A stretch of 64,000 nt of DNA from Pseudaminobacter soli (ex Li et al. 2025) (GTDB lineage: Bacteria; Pseudomonadota; Alphaproteobacteria; Rhizobiales; Rhizobiaceae): positions 183,055-247,054 of the forward strand of contig NZ_JARXVF010000007.1 in the NCBI RefSeq assembly GCF_029892515.1, in the 5' to 3' direction. This document shows positions 58,457 through 64,000 of the stretch, piece by piece; the stretch's first letter is position 1, and every line of letters begins with the position of its first letter. Both the position numbers and the translations under genes were made by a program. Below the pieces are notes generated by a model that saw only the letters and a program-made list of their open reading frames with translations, was not told the DNA's origin and ran no database searches.

Positions 58457-59296
58457 TCAATACCCCCGGCGACGGACCGTTCCCCGAGAACGCCTCTCGG
58501 CGATCCGGGATCTCGCCGGCGTCAACCCATCGCCGCCCTGGTCGCCGAGCAGCGATGCATCGAGCACGCGCCAGTAGCATTCGCAGGTGCGCTCTTCCAA
58601 CGCCGCGCGATCGCGGATGGTGATCGAGCCGCGATGATAGGTGATGATGCCGGCATCCTGCATCTCCGAGCAGATACCGCTGACCGTGGCTCGGCGCAGG
58701 CCAAGCACTTCCGACAGCGCTTCCTGCGTAAGAATGAATGTGTCGCCCGGTACGCGATCCAGGGTTTGCAGCAGCCAGCGTGTCACGCGCTGTTCGGCCG
58801 TGTGCAGGCTGTTGCACGCAACCGATTCCATCAGTTGGACGATAAGTGACTTGGAGTAGCGCAGCATGGCTTCGCGAACGCAGATGAAGCGCTCATGCGC
58901 GGCATTGAGATCGTCTATCGAGAGCCAGGACGCGCTGCCGGCCACCTGCACCAGGCTTCTGCCCACCGCATTACCGCCCCCCATCACCAGCGTGAAGCCG
59001 ACAAATCCTTCCAGCCCGATCGATGTCTTTTCGACGCTTCGGCCATCCTCCATCTCGGCCATGAAGGAAATCACGCCCTCGTTCGGAAACACGGCGTGCG
59101 TAACGGGCTCGCCATGTTCGAATATCACGTCGCCGACCGAAATGGGCCGCGTGACCAGACGTTCCTGCAAGAAGATCTGGGCCTCCGGGCGCAGCGACAG
59201 AAGAACCTTGTTGCGAATTTCGTGCCGCAATTCTCCCGATTCATCTGCTTGGCGGGTGCTCTCAGTCGTAGAGGGAAAGGTTTTTTGCGTGCACAC
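58457..59296 (-). CDS. Crp/Fnr family transcriptional regulator
   Basis: A 279-residue regulator: cyclic-nucleotide-like domain at about residues 35-150 (ISVGDVIFEHGEPVTHAVFPNEGVISF) and a C-terminal helix-turn-helix (LTQEALSEVLGLRRATVSGICSEMQDAG, about 190-218). The Fnr cysteine set is missing, so it is not an oxygen-sensing iron-sulfur protein, and the Crp cAMP-binding residues are not obvious. The start appears to be GTG at 59296. A tail of about 40 residues follows the usual end. A perfect 12-base inverted repeat lies 30-65 bases upstream. Confidence 0.87.
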   Translation of the reverse strand: MCTQKTFPSTTESTRQADESGELRHEIRNKVLLSLRPEAQIFLQERLVTRPISVGDVIFEHGEPVTHAVFPNEGVISFMAEMEDGRSVEKTSIGLEGFVGFTLVMGGGNAVGRSLVQVAGSASWLSIDDLNAAHERFICVREAMLRYSKSLIVQLMESVACNSLHTAEQRVTRWLLQTLDRVPGDTFILTQEALSEVLGLRRATVSGICSEMQDAGIITYHRGSITIRDRAALEERTCECYWRVLDASLLGDQGGDGLTPARSRIAERRSRGTVRRRGY

Positions 59297-59324
59297 GGGC
59301 CCTTAAACTCCAGTTAACTTCTGG

Positions 59325-59360
59325 ATGTGTACGGTATAGTTCATTCGCTACCGTACACAT
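59325..59360. promoter_or_regulatory. perfect 12-base inverted repeat upstream of the Crp/Fnr gene
   Basis: ATGTGTACGGTA (59325-59336) and TACCGTACACAT (59349-59360) are exact inverted copies with a 12-base spacer, between the divergent Crp/Fnr and GGDEF-EAL genes. The arms are about 24 bases centre to centre, suiting two adjacent dimers or one large operator. Confidence 0.6.
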
Positions 59361-59524
59361 GAAGATGTCGCCGATCCGAATGGACAGGAATGCCGAACAT
59401 AGCCGCGTTTCGCGTTATCCTGCCAGGTGATTTATGTTTCCCCAAGGGAAAGGTTCGGCGCATTGAACGGTGGTGACGGGGGAGGGTCGCACTAGGGGGA
59501 AACTGCGGCCGGGAGGGGGATAGC

Positions 59525-61747
59525 ATGTCATTGGACCAGGAACCTGCGTCTTTAGAAGGCGGAGGAAGGGCGGGGCTGTGTTCCGCGACTGCCACAGTGA
59601 AGAGAGATTTTCACAGAGCCGGCAACAAGGTCAAGCAGATACAGGCGGAGTTCGGTGCCTATAAGACTGCTCTCGACCGGCATGCCATCGTGGCGATGAC
59701 CGACCGGAGCGGAACCATCGTCTTTGTGAACGATCTGTTTTGCCGAATAAGCGGGTTTTCCCGCAGCGAACTGGTCGGGCAAAAGCACAGCATCGTCAAT
59801 TCCGGCCTGCATCCGCGACAGTTCTTCGTCGACATGTGGCGCACGATCGCACAGGGCGGATTGTGGCACGGCGAGATCTGCAACCGATCCAAGGACGGCA
59901 GCCTGTACTGGGTCGACACCACCATAGTGCCGCTGCTGGACCCATCCGGAGCCGGGCGCGGTTATGTCTCCATCCGCTACGACATCACCCGACGCAAGGC
60001 CGCCGAAGCGGCGCTCAGCGCCGAAAATGAAAAGAGACGCGAAGCCGAGGCGCTGCTGCGCGACATTCTCGAGGCGATACCTGACGCGGTGGCCGCGTTC
60101 GACAGCAACGACCGCCTGGCTTTGTGCAACGACACCTTCAAGCGCTACTATAAAGACTCGGCGCCGGTGATGGAGCTCGGCGTATCCTTCGAGAGCATCC
60201 TCCGCTTCGGTGTGGAGCATGGTCAGTTCAATCTCGCCAAGAACACGCCCGACGGGCGCGAGGCCTGGATAGCCGCACGCATGCGCGAGCATCGCAATCC
60301 CGGCAAGAAGGTGCTGCAGCAGCTGAGCGACGGACGCTGGCTGCAGGTGCGCGAACGGCTTTCGCGCACCGGCTATGTGGTCGGGGTCCGCAGCGACATC
60401 ACCGACCTGAAGCAGGCCGAACTCGTGATCAAACGCCAGGCCGAGCACGATCCGCTGACCGGCCTGTTCAATCGCTCCGTTTTGCTTGAACGCTTGGCGG
60501 ACGCAGTTGCGGCAAGCGAACGCACCGGACGGCAGGGCGCCCTGATGTTGGTCGACCTGGACGACTTCAAGAGCGTCAACGACACGCTCGGGCATGATGC
60601 CGGCGACATGCTTCTGGTTACCGTCGCCCAGCGCATTGGCGGCTTACTTCGCAAGTCCGACACTGTTGCCAGGCTGGGTGGAGACGAGTTCGCCATCGTC
60701 ATCTCCCACCTGTCAGGAGTTGATGACGCGATCAGGATTGCCGAGAAAATCCTGGCCTGCGTTCGCGAGCCCATCAACATCGAGCATCGCAGGGTCAATG
60801 CCAATTGCAGCGTCGGCGTCGCCATGTTTCCGGACGACGGCGGCTCGTCCAAGGAATTGCTCAAGCACGCCGACATTGCGCTTTATCACGCCAAGGGGCG
60901 CGGGCGCGGCATCTCATGCTTCTTTGATCCGACGCTCCGTGACAGCGTCGAGCGGCGTCAGGCCACCGGCGATGCCCTCAGGACGGCTCTGGCTGCCGAT
61001 GAGATCGACATCGCCCTCCAGCCCCAGGTGAGCCTGGACCACCGAGGCCATGTCGGCTTCGAGGCTCTTGCTCGCTGGACCTTGAACGGTCGCCAGGTTC
61101 CACCCGGCGATTTCATTCCCGTGGCCGAGGACAGCGGTCTGATCGTGCCGCTCGGCTATCGCGTGCTCGAAAAATCAATGCAGGTGGCCCGCCTCCTGCG
61201 CAACCTTGGCTATGATCCCGGACCAATCGCGGTCAACGTCGCCGCAGCCCAACTCAAGCAGAGCGGCTTTGCCGAAAGCGTCCTGGCGCTACTGCGCAAA
61301 TTAGACTTGAACGCTTCCGCGCTCGAGATCGAGCTGACCGAGAACGTACTGCTCGATCGCTCCAGCGACCGTATATCGGAGGCTTTGTGCGAGCTGAACG
61401 ATGCCGGCGTGGCAATCACCCTCGATGATTTCGGTACCGGCTATGCATCGCTGTCGCATCTGAAACGCTATCCAGTTAGCCGACTCAAGATCGATCAGTC
61501 CTTCGTTCGGGAAATCCAGCCGGACATGTGCGACGCCGTGATTGCGCGCACCATCATCAGTCTTGCTCACAATCTGAAGATGACCGTTGTTGCCGAAGGA
61601 GTCGAAACCGAGCAGCAATTCAGGTTTCTCAAGGCGCATGGCTGCGACTACGCGCAGGGCTTCCTGATCAGCAGGCCAATAGAGCGTCTTCGCATCGAAG
61701 ACTATTTCCGGCCGGAAGTGCGAATTGATGAAAATCTTACGAAATAA
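59525..61747 (+). CDS. PAS-PAS-GGDEF-EAL cyclic-di-GMP protein
   Basis: A 740-residue cytosolic sensor. PAS domains lie at about residues 45-160 (HAIVAMTDRSGTIVFVNDLF) and 175-300, GGDEF at about 310-470 and EAL at about 490-735. The diguanylate cyclase motif GGDEF (385-389) is intact, with an inhibitory I-site RKSD five residues before it. EAL catalytic features are also intact: EAL (513-515), DDFGTGYASL, KIDQSFV and VAEGVET. It may therefore make and degrade c-di-GMP. No membrane segment is seen. GGAGGGGG precedes the ATG. It lies just before an MCP gene. Confidence 0.93.
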   Translation: MSLDQEPASLEGGGRAGLCSATATVKRDFHRAGNKVKQIQAEFGAYKTALDRHAIVAMTDRSGTIVFVNDLFCRISGFSRSELVGQKHSIVNSGLHPRQFFVDMWRTIAQGGLWHGEICNRSKDGSLYWVDTTIVPLLDPSGAGRGYVSIRYDITRRKAAEAALSAENEKRREAEALLRDILEAIPDAVAAFDSNDRLALCNDTFKRYYKDSAPVMELGVSFESILRFGVEHGQFNLAKNTPDGREAWIAARMREHRNPGKKVLQQLSDGRWLQVRERLSRTGYVVGVRSDITDLKQAELVIKRQAEHDPLTGLFNRSVLLERLADAVAASERTGRQGALMLVDLDDFKSVNDTLGHDAGDMLLVTVAQRIGGLLRKSDTVARLGGDEFAIVISHLSGVDDAIRIAEKILACVREPINIEHRRVNANCSVGVAMFPDDGGSSKELLKHADIALYHAKGRGRGISCFFDPTLRDSVERRQATGDALRTALAADEIDIALQPQVSLDHRGHVGFEALARWTLNGRQVPPGDFIPVAEDSGLIVPLGYRVLEKSMQVARLLRNLGYDPGPIAVNVAAAQLKQSGFAESVLALLRKLDLNASALEIELTENVLLDRSSDRISEALCELNDAGVAITLDDFGTGYASLSHLKRYPVSRLKIDQSFVREIQPDMCDAVIARTIISLAHNLKMTVVAEGVETEQQFRFLKAHGCDYAQGFLISRPIERLRIEDYFRPEVRIDENLTK

Positions 61748-61779
61748 GTTACCTGATTGGATTCTAACCCCATGCCAAG

Positions 61780-61810
61780 TCGTAGGGATCATGGGCATCC
61801 CTGCCTACGA
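61780..61810 (+). terminator. hairpin after the GGDEF-EAL gene
   Basis: TCGTAGG (61780-61786) and CCTACGA (61804-61810) can pair, with an inner AGGGAT/ATCCCT alternative, 33 bases after the GGDEF-EAL stop. The following bases are T-rich but mixed, so termination is only possible. Confidence 0.4.
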
Positions 61811-61931
61811 TTGATGTGTGTTTGTTTGATTTAATGCCGATGACTCGCTGTCACCTTTTCCGATCCATGTCCCGTTGAGTGACCTCCGGGGCGATCCCAA
61901 TTCTCTCATCCTGAAGCCGAGGAAACTACCG

Positions 61932-63923
61932 ATGAGCTCAATCCCGTTCGACGCAGCAGCTCCTGCGCCCAAGGTTCGCGCCCCAAGGAAGATGTGGCGC
62001 TTCTCGCTCACCAGCTTCGGAATTACTCGGAAGCTGGCCCTGAGTTTCTCGGTAATCATGGTCGTCAGCATTGCGGTGGCGCTGCTCTTGATGCAGGCGC
62101 TGGCAACGGTCGAAACCGCGGGAAAGCACTTTGAGACGGCGAGCCGTCTGGTGACCGACATCGGCAAGGGCGAAGCCTACCATCTCGATCGGGTCAATCT
62201 GGCTCGGCTCTATTTGATCGCGCCGAAGAACGACGTCCTGGCGCGCTATCGCGTTTCCACGCAAATGTTCGAACAGCAGCTTACCAACGCCAAGGACGAG
62301 GCGCAGGGCAACGAAACCCTGCTGACGGCGATCGACAAGTTCCACACCGCGGCCCGGCAGTGGCGCCTCGATGTCGGCGACCCGATCGTCAAGCTGGCGG
62401 GCGATTCCTACATGCAGCAGCGGGCTCGCGACCTTGTGGTCTCCGACCACACGGCCGAGACTGAAGCGGCGATCCGCGTCGCCGTCACGAATGTGCAGAA
62501 CGGAGTTTCCGTCTGGCTGAAGGAAGTAAGCCGGCAAAGAGATGAGGCTGTGCGCAATGCCAGGTATCTTCAGGCGGCCGGCGCCGGCCTGACGATTGTG
62601 CTTCTTATTGTGATTGGCTGGTGGCTGTCGTTGCAGATTGCGCGGCCGGTGAGCCGGATGACCGAGGCGATGCGCAAGCTGGCGGCGGGCGAGCACACGG
62701 TGGCGATTCCGGCGGTCGGCCGCCGCGACGAGGTCGGCCAGATGGCGACCGCGGTGCAGAGCTTCAAGGACGCGGCGATCGAGAAGCTGCGCCTCGAGGC
62801 GGAAGCCGAAGACAGCCGCCGCCGCGCCGAGGAAGAACGCGCCGCGCGTGCGGCCGAGAAGGCCGAAGAAGAACGCCAGGATCTGATCGCCATCACTGCC
62901 CTTGGCGAAGGCCTCGACCGGCTGTCGAGCGGCGACCTCACCTTCCGCATCGAGGTGCCGTTCCAACCCAAGGCGGCCAAGCTGCGCGAGGACTTCAACG
63001 CCGCGGCCGACAAGCTGCAGCAGACGCTGCTGGCGGTCATCGCCAGCGTCAACGCCATCCATGCCGGCAGCGGCGAGATCTCGTCGGCCGCCGACGATTT
63101 GTCGCGGCGCACCGAGCAGCAGGCGGCGAGCCTCGAGGAAACCGCCGCCGCACTCGACCAGATCACCGCGACGGTGAAGAAGACCGCCGAGGGCGCCAGC
63201 CATGCCCGCGAGGTGGTGTCGTCGGCCAAGGGCGACGCCGAGCACAGCGGCGTCGTGGTGCGCAAGGCGATCGACGCCATGGGCACGATCGAGAAGTCGT
63301 CCGATCAGATCGGCCGCATCATCGGCGTCATCGACGAGATCGCCTTCCAGACCAACCTTTTGGCGCTCAACGCCGGCGTCGAGGCGGCGCGCGCCGGCGA
63401 CGCCGGGCGCGGCTTTGCCGTCGTCGCCTCCGAGGTCCGCGCCCTGGCGCAGCGTTCGGCCGAAGCGGCGCGCGAGATCAAGAACCTGATCTCGGCCTCG
63501 TCGACCCAGGTCGGCGAGGGCGTCAAGCTGGTCGGCGAGACCGGCAAGGCGCTGGAGCGCATCGTCGCCGAGGTCGCCGAGATCAACGCGGTGGTCACCA
63601 ACATCGCGGCATCAGCGCAGGAGCAGTCGACCGGGCTCGACCAGGTCAACACGGCGGTCAACCAGATGGACCAGGTGACGCAGCAGAACGCGGCGATGGT
63701 CGAGGAATCGACCGCCGCCAGCCACTCGCTGGCGCAGGAGACCGAACAGCTGGCGCGCCAGCTCGGCAGCTTCCGCCTCGGCAAGCCGGCGGCGGTGGAA
63801 ACGCTGCGCCCGGCGGCCAAGCCGGCCGCGCGCGCCAAGCCGGCGGCGCGCGTCGCCGGCGGCTACGGCGTGGCGACCGCCCGCGCCGCGGCGCCGATCG
63901 AAGATGGCTGGCAGGAGTTCTAA
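61932..63923 (+). CDS. methyl-accepting chemotaxis protein (McpE-like)
   Basis: A 663-residue transmembrane receptor. TM1 is at about residues 36-56, a periplasmic sensor of about 155 residues follows, TM2 is at 213-236, a HAMP at 236-285 and a second HAMP-like segment near 340-390. The signalling hairpin tip has IGRIIGVIDEIAFQTNLLALNAGVEAARAG. The C terminus ends GWQEF, which fits the CheR-tethering pentapeptide pattern. ATG at 61932 has GAGGAA ahead. The ligand is unknown. It is followed after 6 bases by a probable STAS gene, as at the head of rhizobial che operons. Confidence 0.93.
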   Translation: MSSIPFDAAAPAPKVRAPRKMWRFSLTSFGITRKLALSFSVIMVVSIAVALLLMQALATVETAGKHFETASRLVTDIGKGEAYHLDRVNLARLYLIAPKNDVLARYRVSTQMFEQQLTNAKDEAQGNETLLTAIDKFHTAARQWRLDVGDPIVKLAGDSYMQQRARDLVVSDHTAETEAAIRVAVTNVQNGVSVWLKEVSRQRDEAVRNARYLQAAGAGLTIVLLIVIGWWLSLQIARPVSRMTEAMRKLAAGEHTVAIPAVGRRDEVGQMATAVQSFKDAAIEKLRLEAEAEDSRRRAEEERAARAAEKAEEERQDLIAITALGEGLDRLSSGDLTFRIEVPFQPKAAKLREDFNAAADKLQQTLLAVIASVNAIHAGSGEISSAADDLSRRTEQQAASLEETAAALDQITATVKKTAEGASHAREVVSSAKGDAEHSGVVVRKAIDAMGTIEKSSDQIGRIIGVIDEIAFQTNLLALNAGVEAARAGDAGRGFAVVASEVRALAQRSAEAAREIKNLISASSTQVGEGVKLVGETGKALERIVAEVAEINAVVTNIAASAQEQSTGLDQVNTAVNQMDQVTQQNAAMVEESTAASHSLAQETEQLARQLGSFRLGKPAAVETLRPAAKPAARAKPAARVAGGYGVATARAAAPIEDGWQEF

Positions 63924-63929
63924 GCCAAG

Positions 63930-64000
63930 ATGACGACGGTTTGTGACCCGACGCCGCAGATCTTCGAGCTGCCCGCGGTGCTTGATCTGAGGGCCGCGCC
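63930..64000 (+). CDS. probable STAS-domain chemotaxis protein, partial
   Basis: An open frame starting 6 bases after the MCP stop and running off the window. Its first residues are MTTVCDPTPQIFELPAVLDL, which resemble the first strand of a STAS domain. In rhizobial che operons a small STAS protein (CheS or orf2) follows mcpE and precedes cheY and cheA, so that identity is likely. Only about 23 codons are visible. Confidence 0.6.
   Translation, partial: MTTVCDPTPQIFELPAVLDLRAA

Noticed and set aside
59437..59451. TTTCCC-CAA-GGGAAA upstream of the GGDEF-EAL gene as an operator.
   Set aside because: Arms of six bases with low complexity are too likely by chance to list as a site.

Overview
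The window is core chromosome from a high-GC alphaproteobacterium. The gene content (GapR/DUF2312, DUF1036 next to pyk, zinc-free L36, a fused single-chain pyruvate carboxylase, DUF6867 in a liv operon, an McpE-type receptor leading into a che operon) points to Hyphomicrobiales (Rhizobiales), most like Mesorhizobium and its relatives. This placement is inferred from protein families and order, not from a search. I see no transposase, integrase, phage gene, CRISPR array or plasmid function, and coding style is uniform throughout.

Layout. 0.2-3.2 kb: DUF465 protein, a secreted alpha/beta hydrolase and purE-purK. 3.3-8.6 kb: LprI-like protein, ribosomal protein L36, a TPR protein, DUF1036-pyk, then N-formylglutamate amidohydrolase, DUF1244 and GapR. 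8.6-14.2 kb: DUF488, msrB, a small unknown protein, a VWA (CoxE-like) protein, a GH25 lipoprotein, two paralogous GNATs and a MoxR ATPase. 14.3-19.1 kb: bdhA, a patatin phospholipase and a two-subunit molybdenum hydroxylase. 19.4-24.1 kb: an RND efflux pair and a DUF3309 miniprotein. 24.1-30.9 kb: an NAD-binding reductase divergent from a LysR regulator, an MFS carrier and pyruvate carboxylase.

31.1-37.05 kb is a full branched-chain/hydrophobic amino acid ABC operon, read on the minus strand as livH-livM-livG-livF-DUF6867-livK. After a gene-free 0.9 kb come a GntR/FCD regulator, mmsA with a divergent LysR gene, and alr-dadA. 44.2-55.5 kb is a long minus-strand run, obgE-proB-proA-nadD-MFS-rsfS-rlmH-envC-ctpA-divergent polysaccharide deacetylase-rppH, joining proline synthesis, NAD synthesis, ribosome maturation and septal cell-wall hydrolysis. 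rplU-rpmA lie upstream of it at 57.3-58.0 kb. The last 6 kb hold tRNA-Ser(CGA), a Crp/Fnr regulator, a PAS-GGDEF-EAL protein, an MCP and the first codons of a probable STAS protein, taken to be the start of a chemotaxis operon.

How the genes work together: much of the region handles carbon and nitrogen flow (pyruvate kinase, pyruvate carboxylase, 3-hydroxybutyrate, methylmalonate semialdehyde, D-alanine, branched-chain amino acids). A 13-base TGC-rich motif occurs upstream of both bdhA and pyc and could tie them to PHB control. The clearest unexplained signals are regulatory palindromes: a 12-base perfect inverted repeat before the Crp gene, three GATATATC sites before the GntR gene, and repeats before mmsA, the RND pump and livH. 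I found no convincing wholly new system; the best protein candidates for unknown biology are DUF6867, the 113-residue partner of the VWA protein, and DUF1244.
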